Assembly (NCBI GenBank): GCA_028292745.1
Contig: JAQGLT010000149.1
Coordinates: forward strand, 1 to 40,209
Source: Polaromonas sp.
Lineage (GTDB): Bacteria > Pseudomonadota > Gammaproteobacteria > Burkholderiales > Burkholderiaceae_C
DNA length: 40,209 nucleotides
Direction: 5' to 3'
Part shown: positions 7,752-15,168 of the stretch, in pieces
Numbering within the stretch: the stretch's first letter is position 1
Layout of the letters: each line of letters starts with the position of its first letter
Made by a program: the position numbers and the translations under genes
Notes under the pieces: generated by a model
Seen by the model: the letters and a program-made list of their open reading frames with translations, nothing else
Database searches by the model: none
What the model was told of the DNA's origin: nothing

Positions 7752-8696
7752 ATGAATTTCCAGCAATTGCGCTCCGTGCGTGAAACCGTGCGATGCAACT
7801 TCAACCTCACCGACGTGGCCCATGCGCTGCACACGTCCCAGCCGGGCGTGAGCCGCCAGATCCGCGAGCTGGAGGAGGAGCTGGGCATCGAGCTGTTCGT
7901 GCGCGCCGGCAAGCGGCTGACCGGGCTGACCGAGCCGGGCGCGCATGTGCTGCCCATCGTCGAGCGGCTGCTGCTCGAATCGAGCAACCTGAAAAAAGCC
8001 GGCCAGGAGTACGTGGCGCAGCAAAACGGCCTGCTGTCGATTGCCGCGACCCATTCGCAGGCCAGGTACGCGCTGCCTGAGGCGGTGCAGGCGTTTCGCG
8101 CCCGGTTTCCCAACGTCAAGCTGCACCTGCACCAGGGCTCGCCCCGGCAGGTCGCCGACATGCTGCTGTCGGGCGAGGTCGATGTGGGCATCGCCACCGA
8201 GGCGCTCGGCGACTACCCCGACCTGGTCGCCCTGCCCTGCTACCGCTGGACCCATTCGGTGATCGTGCCGCCCGGCCATGCGCTGCTGGACATGCCGCTG
8301 ACGCTGCAGAGCCTGGCGCAGTTCGCGCTGATCACCTACGACACCGGCTTCACCGGCCGCACCCACATCGATGACGCTTTCATCCAGCACCACCTCGCGC
8401 CCAACATCGTGCTGACGGCCATGGATGCGGACGTGATCAAGACCTACGTGGCGCTGGGCATGGGTGTGGGCATTGTGGCGTCGATCGCCTACGAAGCCGA
8501 GCGCGACACGGCGCTGCGGGCGCTGGACGCGGGCGCGCTGTTCGGCATCAACCTGACCAAGCTGGCGGTGCGGCGCGGCAGCTACCTGCGCAGCTACGTG
8601 TATGCGTTCATCGAATCGTTCGCGCCGACGCTGAGCCGCGCGGTGATCGAGAGCACCCTGAGCGACGCGCCGGGCGGGGCGAATGACGCGATCTAG
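7752..8696 (+). CDS. cysB: LysR-type regulator CysB (sulfur assimilation)
   Basis: The 314-residue protein starts with the LysR helix-turn-helix (NLTDVAHALHTSQPGVSRQIRELEEELG split over residues 18-45), followed by an effector domain with the CysB pattern. Residues that bind sulfate in Klebsiella CysB are matched: T100, S102 (Thr there), Q103, T149, and T201 in ITYDTGFTGR. The DADVIKTYVALGMGVGI segment (residues about 224-240) is typical of CysB/Cbl. Family knowledge says it activates sulfate and sulfonate assimilation genes, with N-acetylserine or O-acetylserine as co-inducer. No cys structural genes are in the window. Repeat copy B begins right after its stop codon. Confidence 0.93.
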   Translation: MNFQQLRSVRETVRCNFNLTDVAHALHTSQPGVSRQIRELEEELGIELFVRAGKRLTGLTEPGAHVLPIVERLLLESSNLKKAGQEYVAQQNGLLSIAATHSQARYALPEAVQAFRARFPNVKLHLHQGSPRQVADMLLSGEVDVGIATEALGDYPDLVALPCYRWTHSVIVPPGHALLDMPLTLQSLAQFALITYDTGFTGRTHIDDAFIQHHLAPNIVLTAMDADVIKTYVALGMGVGIVASIAYEAERDTALRALDAGALFGINLTKLAVRRGSYLRSYVYAFIESFAPTLSRAVIESTLSDAPGGANDAI

Positions 8697-8806
8697 AGCA
8701 CTTGCACCCTGGCGGGCAACAGCCAGGCCGGGGTGCCTTTTTGCTCCTGAATTAATAGCTGATTAGGCAAACGGTGCGTGCTCTGCAGCCGGTTTTGATC
8801 ATAAAT
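8697..8806 (-). repeat. Long intergenic repeat, copy B
   Basis: In reverse orientation to copy A. It runs from the base after the cysB stop codon (AGCACTTGCACCCTGGCGGG...) through GCTCCTGAATTAATAGCTG to GGTTTTGATCATAAAT. Its first bases match those that follow the stop codon of the flavoprotein gene at 16597. The central hairpin is degraded compared with copy A. Confidence 0.75.
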
Positions 8807-8848
8807 CTCGTCACGGCCAACCCCCACTATTTCGCAGGGATGAAAATT

Positions 8849-9766
8849 TCAGTTCAGCGCGGTATCCAACAGCATCATGACGACAAAGCCCAGCATCAGA
8901 CCGGTGGTGGCGAAGGTTTCATGCCCTTTTCGATGCGATTCGGGGATGATCTCATGGCTGATCACGAAGAGCATGGCGCCGGCCGCCGCTGCCAGGCCCC
9001 AGGGCAGGAGGCCTGCGGAAAAGCCGATGACCATGGCGCCAGCGACGGACGCCAGCGGTTCCACAAGGCCGGACAAGGCTCCGAGGCCGGCCGACAAGCC
9101 GCGCCCATAACCGACGCTGCGCAGCGCCAGCGCCACCACCATGCCCTCGGGCACATCCTGAATGGCAATGCCTGTTGCCAGGGCAGCGGCTCCCGTCGGG
9201 TCTGACCCTGCAAAAGCCACCCCGATGGCCAGTCCCTCCGGAAGGTTGTGCAGGCAGATCGCAAACACAAAAAGCCATACCCGTTTGATGGCTTTGGCCT
9301 GCGGTCCTTCGAGACCCTTCACAAAATGTTCATGGGGCACTGCTCGATCGATTAACACCAGCAGCCCTGCTCCCAGCAGAATCCCAATGCCGACAATACC
9401 TCCCGCGCCCCATGCGCTCGCCCCCTGCGCCTTGGCTGAGGCAAGAGCGGGAATGACCAGCGAAAAGGAACTGGCCGCAAGCATGACGCCGGCGCCAAAG
9501 CCGAGCATGGCGTCGTATGCCTTCTGGGAGAACTGTTGCGACAGCAGCACGGGCAACGTGCCGAGCGCTGTTGCCAAGGCAGCCATCAATCCCCCGAGCA
9601 ACGCACCGCTCATGCGCGGATCGCTGAGCGCCACCTGAAGATAGAAAGCGTTCACCGATGCGGCGATGCCGGCACACACGATCCCCAATCCAATGCGCCG
9701 CCGCCAACGGCGCACCGCCGCACCCATAGAGGGCTGGGCACGAGCGTGAGCAATCGGGTGGTTCAT
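8849..9766 (-). CDS. ZIP-family divalent metal transporter (BbZIP-like)
   Basis: A 305-residue inner-membrane protein with eight predicted helices. Metal-site residues line up with those of Bordetella bronchiseptica BbZIP with a constant offset of four: H173 and N174 with E177 (HNLPEG), Q203 and D204 with E207 (QDVPEG), and E236 in GLVEP. HEIIPES (H271, E272) follows. Relatives import Zn2+ and also Fe2+, Mn2+ or Cd2+. The histidine-rich loop seen in many ZIPs is short here (PHEH, residues 144-147). The gene lies 103 bases downstream of the GlcG-like gene on the same strand and could be the last gene of that operon or a separate unit. No Zur or Fur box was recognised. Confidence 0.9.
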   Translation of the reverse strand: MNHPIAHARAQPSMGAAVRRWRRRIGLGIVCAGIAASVNAFYLQVALSDPRMSGALLGGLMAALATALGTLPVLLSQQFSQKAYDAMLGFGAGVMLAASSFSLVIPALASAKAQGASAWGAGGIVGIGILLGAGLLVLIDRAVPHEHFVKGLEGPQAKAIKRVWLFVFAICLHNLPEGLAIGVAFAGSDPTGAAALATGIAIQDVPEGMVVALALRSVGYGRGLSAGLGALSGLVEPLASVAGAMVIGFSAGLLPWGLAAAAGAMLFVISHEIIPESHRKGHETFATTGLMLGFVVMMLLDTALN

Positions 9767-9869
9767 AGGTTCATAAGTAAAGCCAAAACAAAGTCATTGC
9801 AATCACGGGAAATGCCGACCAGACAAAGCTTGCCCCAGCCGTGGCACCGGCGCTCCCTGCCAGCGAGTT

Positions 9870-10376
9870 TCAGCCGACCCGAAGTCCCGTCGACTCCACG
9901 CCGTGAATGCAGACCGCCTCATCCTCGTCGCCGGTGCCCCCGCTTGCACCGACTGCGCCGACGATGGCGCCGTCTGCCGACTTGATGAGCACAGCACCAG
10001 CTTGAGGCAAAAATTTACCCTGTGAGGTGGCCGCAAGCGAAACAAAAAAGTTCGGGTTGCCAGCAGCCCGCTCGCCGAGTTGGCGACTGGACACCCCCAT
10101 GGCCACTGCGCCCCATGCCTTTGCCGCAGCGATATCGATGCGGAACATGCTGGCGCCATCAGCACGCTGCGAGGCCTTGACGTGTCCTGCTTCATCCAGC
10201 ACGACGACTGCCATCGGCCGGTAGCCCAATTCCTGGGCACGGGTCAAGGCAGCGGAAATGATTGCGTTGGCGATGTCAAGCGTCAGTAAGGTCATGGCAA
10301 CTGCTTTATAAAACGGGTTTGCTGGTGAGAGATGAGCGTCGCCAATCTCGGCGACAGGTGGTTGCACAGGAGGCAT
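9870..10376 (-). CDS. GlcG/HbpS-family protein (DUF336)
   Basis: A protein of up to 168 residues with the GlcG/HbpS fold: TLDIANAIISAALTRAQELG, then PMAVVVLDEAGH, QRADGA and a C-terminal GAVGASGGTGDEDEAVC. Family members bind heme or small ligands (HbpS) or accompany glycolate and aromatic catabolic genes (GlcG, and the OrfX/PduO C-terminal domain); most have no proven reaction. Two starts compete. The ATG at 10376 has GGGGGTG just upstream and lies 12 bases after the binding-protein stop, fitting translational coupling. The ATG at 10295 (MTLLTLDIANA) is where family similarity begins. If the longer form is used, the extra 27 residues are not a clear signal peptide. Confidence 0.8.
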   Translation of the reverse strand: MPPVQPPVAEIGDAHLSPANPFYKAVAMTLLTLDIANAIISAALTRAQELGYRPMAVVVLDEAGHVKASQRADGASMFRIDIAAAKAWGAVAMGVSSRQLGERAAGNPNFFVSLAATSQGKFLPQAGAVLIKSADGAIVGAVGASGGTGDEDEAVCIHGVESTGLRVG

Positions 10377-10388
10377 TTCACCCCCGTC

Positions 10389-11444
10389 CTATTCGATCTT
10401 GGCGCCGGAGTCCCGCACCGCTTTGCCCAGTTGCACGTGGTCCGAGCGGATCTTTTCAGCAAACACTTCCTTGGTGCCCCCCAGCGTGATGCCGCCCTCT
10501 TTTTGAATGCGATCGATGACTTCTTCAGAGGCCAATGCCTCATTCGCGGCGGCATTGATTTTCTGGATTACCGTTGCGGGCGTTTTGGCGGGCACAAAGA
10601 AACCGTACCAGGTCCCGGCATTGAAGCCCGGGTAGCCGGCCTCGGCAATGGTGGGCACCTCGGGCAGCGAGGGACTTCTTTTGTCGGCCGACACGGCAAT
10701 GGCGCGCATTTTTCCGTTACGGACCTGGGACAAAGCCGAAGGTATCGAGGACATCATGAAGGCTGTACGGCCGCCAATCGTGTCGGTGATGGCGGCCGGC
10801 GCCCCTTTGTAGGGGATGTGAACCAGTTTGATGCCAGCGACTTTTTGGAACATCTCGCCGATGAGATGGGAAGGCGTTCCTGAGCCTGGCGTGGCGAAAT
10901 CAAGCAGCGTTTTGCTTGCCTTCGCAGCCGCGACGATGTCGGCGAGCGAGCGGAACGGAGAGTCCGCGCCGACAACGATCACATTCGGGGCGTCCGCCAG
11001 CATGACGACGGGCACCAAGTCCTTCAGCGGGTCGAACCCCATGTTGGCATACAGGTGGGGATTGATCGCAAACTGCGCGGTCTGCCCCATGAGCAAGGTG
11101 TAGCCGTCCGGGTTTGACTTCACCACCTGCAACGCGCCGATGTTCCCGCCGGCTCCGGGTTTGTTGTCGACGATGAAAGTGGCGTTCAGCTGGGCGCCCA
11201 TCTTCATCGTGACGGCGCGGGCGATGGCATCCATTCCACCCCCGGCCGCCTGGGGCACGACCACGGTGATGTTTCGACTGGGATAGGCCTCCTGGGCAAG
11301 CGCATTGCTGGCGCCACCGACGGCGCCTGCACAGGACACCGTCACCAGCACGATGTTTATCGCCTGTCGCCATGCGGTCAGACCGGGAAGGCCTGGAGCC
11401 CGTGCACCAAATATGCGGGGCCATGAGGGCGCTGTAATTTTCAT
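10389..11444 (-). CDS. Bug/TctC-family periplasmic solute-binding protein (orphan)
   Basis: A 351-residue precursor with a basic N-terminus, a hydrophobic segment (INIVLVTVSCAGAVGGAS) and a likely signal-peptidase site after SNALA. The mature part opens YPSRNITVVVPQAAGGGMDAIAR and continues with KPGAGGNIGA, HIPYKGAPA and YGFFVPAKTP, all hallmarks of the Bordetella uptake gene family. These proteins bind carboxylated small molecules. No TctA/TctB membrane genes are near, which is common for this family in Burkholderiales, so it may serve a transporter elsewhere or act as a sensor. I chose the ATG at 11444 because AGGAG lies 8 bases upstream; an in-frame start exists at 11474. The gene lies 92 bases downstream of the MBL gene pair. 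Confidence 0.9.
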   Translation of the reverse strand: MKITAPSWPRIFGARAPGLPGLTAWRQAINIVLVTVSCAGAVGGASNALAQEAYPSRNITVVVPQAAGGGMDAIARAVTMKMGAQLNATFIVDNKPGAGGNIGALQVVKSNPDGYTLLMGQTAQFAINPHLYANMGFDPLKDLVPVVMLADAPNVIVVGADSPFRSLADIVAAAKASKTLLDFATPGSGTPSHLIGEMFQKVAGIKLVHIPYKGAPAAITDTIGGRTAFMMSSIPSALSQVRNGKMRAIAVSADKRSPSLPEVPTIAEAGYPGFNAGTWYGFFVPAKTPATVIQKINAAANEALASEEVIDRIQKEGGITLGGTKEVFAEKIRSDHVQLGKAVRDSGAKIE

Positions 11445-11536
11445 TGTCTGTCTCCTAGTTTTAATGATGCACACAGTTCAGCGAGTACGCTGTCCGCGGT
11501 AAAGGTCAGGGACCACGTCAGGAACGAACCAAAAGC

Positions 11537-12376
11537 TCACTGGACGGCTGCGGCCCTTTCCATCGGGTCCGCGGCGAGGCCACCCGCATCCGGCCCCATT
11601 TCCGCCACTGCGCTGCCGTACAGCAAACCTTCCTTGATACGCGGAACGGTGAGGGCGGGGTTCATGATGGGCAGCCCGTGCGTCGGCGCGATTGCCCTGA
11701 CCTGCAACGTGTCCAGCAGCCACTGCAGCCGGTCGATGTAGAGATGCATGTCCGTGAACTTGGTCCAGAACAAGGCGCGATCGGCGAACACCGCCGAGAC
11801 TTCTGGGATATCGAGTGAGATGGCCTCCTCCGCGCACAATCCGCAGTGGCCATCCTCGTGGTAATGGCTGTAGGCAAAGCCGTCGGCTGGAAACAGCACC
11901 CGCTCGCGCGTATCGAACCCCCACCACGTCGTGCGCAGGTCACGAATGACCGGCTCGACCAGGCGAAGTGCGCGTCCACCAAGATCGATCTCGTCGCCGC
12001 CTTTCATGGCCACCATCCGGTGCGCGAATTGCGGAAATGCGAGCGCGTAATCACACATGTCGCCGCACAGCAGCACCTCCGGGTACTTGTGAAGGATGCG
12101 GCCAAGTCCGCCGGAATGGGGCGTTTCCTGGTGCGTCACGAAAAGATACTTCAGCGGAGGCAATCCGGGCAGCAAGCCATCGAGCTGCCTGCTGATCAGC
12201 GCAAAGTCCTTCGGATGCCCGGTCTCCACCATCGCACAGGCGTTCTCGCCGACCAGCAAGAAGGCCGCGTTGTAGGTGTGATACATCTTTCCAGCGGTCT
12301 TTTGCTCCAGGCAGTCGCCCAGCCAGTGCAAGCCGGGAACCAGTTCCCGCGGCAGTGATTTTCCCTGTATGGCCAT
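11537..12376 (-). CDS. MBL-fold protein with ODP-like, partly eroded metal site
   Basis: A 279-residue metallo-beta-lactamase-fold protein that resembles the oxygen-binding diiron (ODP) domain of flavodiiron proteins without the flavodoxin part. The metal loop reads VTHQETPHSGG. H82, E84 and H87 match the HxExDH motif, but the expected Asp is P86. D165 (FPADGF) and H233 (PTHG) are kept. The third His, expected in the VIRDLRTTWWGFD stretch, is missing. A full diiron centre is therefore unlikely, and one metal or none may bind. AGGAG lies 7 bases before the ATG. It is 9 bases downstream of the second MBL gene, so the two are co-translated. The reaction is unknown. Confidence 0.82.
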   Translation of the reverse strand: MAIQGKSLPRELVPGLHWLGDCLEQKTAGKMYHTYNAAFLLVGENACAMVETGHPKDFALISRQLDGLLPGLPPLKYLFVTHQETPHSGGLGRILHKYPEVLLCGDMCDYALAFPQFAHRMVAMKGGDEIDLGGRALRLVEPVIRDLRTTWWGFDTRERVLFPADGFAYSHYHEDGHCGLCAEEAISLDIPEVSAVFADRALFWTKFTDMHLYIDRLQWLLDTLQVRAIAPTHGLPIMNPALTVPRIKEGLLYGSAVAEMGPDAGGLAADPMERAAAVQ

Positions 12377-12385
12377 GTGCTGCTC

Positions 12386-13312
12386 CTATCTCAGTTCATC
12401 GCGGTCAACGTAGCGCGCCGCCACCAGGCTTTTGTCCAACCCTGCCAGCACCTCGTCAAGAAGCCGGTAATGGTGCCGCACCAGGGCGCGGCCACGCAGA
12501 ACCCGGCCGTAGCCGGGCGCCAGGTTTTCGATGTCGTACTGGTTGAACACAAGCGCGAGCTTGCGACGCAGCGTGGCGGTGTCCCCCCCTTCGAGCCACC
12601 AGTACCGGGTATTGAGTAGAAAGCTGCGCACATGAGCCGCGGTCGTTGTGCAATTTTCTTCGTTCAGGAACCAAGGCCCGTCCGCGTGCTGGCTCCATTC
12701 CCACGAGAAGCTGTCGGAGGTGAACAGGGTCCGCGTCGCTTCATCGTAAATCCAGCGCGTGCCAATAAGGCGGATCGGGGCCTGGAAAGCTTCCAGCGCG
12801 CGCCCCGCCCCTTCATCTCCCACATAAAGGCGCTGGCTGCGCTTGACCATGGTGGTTTTGAGCGGAGTGACCTTGGCGCCCGGCTTGTCGGAGCGCGCCC
12901 CGAAGTCCACCCAAACCGCCGCATCCGCATTGCTCGAATAGCACTGTTCCAGATCGAACGCGTCGGCAAGCGCTTCGACATTGCACACCGACATGAACTC
13001 GTTGATACGCAACGGGTACACGGACAACCGGGTGCCGGGATCGATCAGGCTGGCGATCTGCGAAATGAGCGAACCGGCATGGGCCGCAAGCCCGGAATCG
13101 AGCAAAAGCGCGCGGTTTCCTTCCTTGAGAAGATAGCAGTTGCAGACCGAGTAGCCGTCTGCATCGGCCGGATAGGCGCTGGCCCTTCCTCCAAGCTCAA
13201 ACACGTTCTGCAGGGCATACAGCCGCCCTTCGGCCAGCGTATGCACCGCGCTGCCGAGCGCGGCGTGCGGCACGGGCGGCGCCGCGTGGTCCCCTTCAAA
13301 TCTGGCATTCAT
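12386..13312 (-). CDS. MBL/ODP-fold protein with degenerate metal site
   Basis: 308 residues from the ATG at 13312, which has GGAAGG 6 bases ahead; a longer form from 13393 would leave no room for the divergent promoter. The order of strands (YSVCNCYLLKEGNRALLLDSG, then SVYPLRINEFMSVCNVEAL, TRTLFTSDSFSW and APGYGRVLRG) tracks the MBL fold of its neighbour. Of the metal ligands only E105 and D200 remain: the HxExDH positions read I103-N-E105-F-M107-S108, and the final His of the APxHG motif is Tyr (APGYG). It is probably not a hydrolase or oxidase of the usual kind. A partner subunit for the adjacent MBL protein, or a ligand-binding pseudoenzyme, is plausible. It is the first gene of the leftward operon. 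Confidence 0.75.
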   Translation of the reverse strand: MNARFEGDHAAPPVPHAALGSAVHTLAEGRLYALQNVFELGGRASAYPADADGYSVCNCYLLKEGNRALLLDSGLAAHAGSLISQIASLIDPGTRLSVYPLRINEFMSVCNVEALADAFDLEQCYSSNADAAVWVDFGARSDKPGAKVTPLKTTMVKRSQRLYVGDEGAGRALEAFQAPIRLIGTRWIYDEATRTLFTSDSFSWEWSQHADGPWFLNEENCTTTAAHVRSFLLNTRYWWLEGGDTATLRRKLALVFNQYDIENLAPGYGRVLRGRALVRHHYRLLDEVLAGLDKSLVAARYVDRDELR

Positions 13313-13395
13313 CGCAGCCCTTCCAAGCGGGATATTGTGGAAATCGATCAGCGACTGTAGTCTGCGGCCTGTGTTTTTTAAAGGGCTTTTCATGA

Positions 13396-14325
13396 ATGCC
13401 TACTATCGATGCCATGAATATTGATTTGAATTTTGATTTGCAGTTGCTCCGCTGTTTCGAGGCCTTGCTGACAGAACGCAGCGTTTCACGGGCAGCGCTC
13501 AAGCTCGACTTGAGCCAGCCAGCCATGAGCCATGCGCTCGGTCGGCTGCGCAAGCTGTTTGACGATCCGCTGCTTGCCAGGGGCCGGGGCGAAATGACGC
13601 CGACCAGCCGGGCGCTTGCACTGGTGCCGCAGGTCCGGGAAGCGTTGTCAGCAGCTTACCGGCTGACAGAAAAACGCTCGGTTTTTCGACCAGGTGAATC
13701 GCGGCAGGAGTTCACCGTGATGACGGCCGAGTATGTCGAGTACCTCCTTTTGCCGCGGCTCATCGCCCGGTTGAATGAAGAGGCGCCTTTTGTAAGGGTC
13801 ACTTTCCGCAGTGCGCAGCCCGACAGGGCGCTGGAGTGGCTTGAACGGGGTGAACTGGATTTCCGCCTCGGCTGGTGGCCGGAGTCCGCACCGGCGCTTC
13901 GCGCCAAGCGGCTCATGCGTGATCCTCTGGTCTGCATCGCGCGCCAGGGCCATCCCTTGCTGGCCGGCGCGATTACGGAGGACCAGTTCATGAGCCTGCC
14001 GCACGTCATTCAGAGCGAGCGGATGAAAAGCGCTCGCCGGGCGATCGAGCAGGCAGTCCTGGCGCGGCATCGGCATCTGCAGGTCCAGTTCAAGGTGCAG
14101 GACGCCTTGGCTTTGTGCAACGTCGTCACCCATTCGGACCTGATCGGTACGCTCCCCGAGCGCTTTGCGCGCGCCCTGGCGACCAAGTTTGCGCTGCAGG
14201 TGATGCCGATTCCAATGGCAATCGCCGAAATTCGCCAGGCGATGTACTGGCACGAGCGCACCCATAACGAGCCGAGTCACCAGTGGTTCCGCCAGGTCAT
14301 CTCCGATCTTGCGAAGACGCTTTGA
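13396..14325 (+). CDS. LysR-type regulator of the divergent MBL operon
   Basis: A 309-residue LysR regulator of the NodD/NahR/LinR-like branch. The helix-turn-helix covers about residues 26-60 (SVSRAALKLDLSQPAMSHAL, then GRLRKLFDDPLLAR) and the effector-binding domain follows, with ERGELDFRLGWWP and LCNVVTHSDLIGTLPERFA. It is transcribed away from the MBL gene at 12386-13312, the usual layout for a LysR protein that controls its neighbour in response to a substrate. The ATG at 13414 (MNIDLNFDLQLLRCF) is where similarity starts and may be the true start; the ATG at 13396 has a distant GGG. No T-N11-A site stands out clearly in the intervening bases. Confidence 0.9.
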   Translation: MPTIDAMNIDLNFDLQLLRCFEALLTERSVSRAALKLDLSQPAMSHALGRLRKLFDDPLLARGRGEMTPTSRALALVPQVREALSAAYRLTEKRSVFRPGESRQEFTVMTAEYVEYLLLPRLIARLNEEAPFVRVTFRSAQPDRALEWLERGELDFRLGWWPESAPALRAKRLMRDPLVCIARQGHPLLAGAITEDQFMSLPHVIQSERMKSARRAIEQAVLARHRHLQVQFKVQDALALCNVVTHSDLIGTLPERFARALATKFALQVMPIPMAIAEIRQAMYWHERTHNEPSHQWFRQVISDLAKTL

Positions 14326-14374
14326 CCCTACAGCGTCGTCGAAGGGTAAGGGGGTGCGCTGGGGCCCTGCTTTC

Positions 14375-14971
14375 TCATTGCTGCCCCTCGCCGTCCTCCT
14401 GCGCCATCCGCACCATGCGCTCGCTCTTCCAGTACACATCGTCGCCGCCCACTTCGCCAGGTCTGTTGCGGTTGAGCACCCGCGCCAGCACGAACAGCAG
14501 GTCGCTCAGGCGGTTGAGGTACAGGCGCGGCGCTTCCTTCAGGGTTTCCGCCCTGTCCAGCGCCACCACGGCCCGCTCGGCGCGGCGCGCCACGGTGCGG
14601 CAGACATGGGCCAGCGCCGCCGCGCGGGAGCCGGCGGGCAGGATGAATTCGGCCAGGCGCGGCAGCTGGGCGTTGTAGGTCTCCAGCGCCTCGTCGAGCA
14701 GCGCCACCGCCTCGGGCTTGAGCAGCTCGAAGCCCGGAATCGACAGCTCGCCGCCCAGGTTGAACAGCTGGTGCTGCACCTCGACGAGCACGCCGCGCAC
14801 GCCGGCGGGCATGTCTTCGCACAGCAGCAGGCCGATGTGCGAATTGAGCTCATCGACATCGCCCATGGCGTGCACGCGCAGGCTGTCCTTGGACACGCGG
14901 GTGTTGTCGCCCAGCCCGGTGGTGCCGTTGTCGCCGGTGCGGGTGGCGATTTGTGAAAGTCTGTTGGCCAT
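14375..14971 (-). CDS. pduO: PduO-type ATP:cob(I)alamin adenosyltransferase
   Basis: This 198-residue enzyme transfers the adenosyl group of ATP to cob(I)alamin to make coenzyme B12. The N-terminal ATP-binding motif is TRTGDNGTTGLGD (residues 10-22), followed by RVHAMGDVDELNSHIG. The C-terminal signature is LYLNRLSDLLFVLARVLN (residues about 155-172) with the conserved Arg and Asp. It lacks the DUF336-like domain found fused in enteric PduO. It sits alone, with no cobalamin pathway gene or riboswitch visible nearby, so it likely serves a B12-dependent mutase or diol dehydratase elsewhere. Symbols used for orthologs vary (pduO, cobO, mmaB). Confidence 0.92.
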   Translation of the reverse strand: MANRLSQIATRTGDNGTTGLGDNTRVSKDSLRVHAMGDVDELNSHIGLLLCEDMPAGVRGVLVEVQHQLFNLGGELSIPGFELLKPEAVALLDEALETYNAQLPRLAEFILPAGSRAAALAHVCRTVARRAERAVVALDRAETLKEAPRLYLNRLSDLLFVLARVLNRNRPGEVGGDDVYWKSERMVRMAQEDGEGQQ

Positions 14972-15168
14972 AAGGTGGATGGCGCCGGGGCGCGCAAGTG
15001 GATTGAATGAAAAGGGGTCGGACCGGCAGCAAGGTTAGCAAGCTTTGGCCGGATGCCGGGCGGGTTGGCGCTGGCGGCCCGGCGCGGTGTGCTGTGCTGC
15101 GCTGTGCAAAGGGGCCCGATGCACGCAACCGCGCCCAGTCGTAAACTGTCATTTCCCAGGAGACACCC

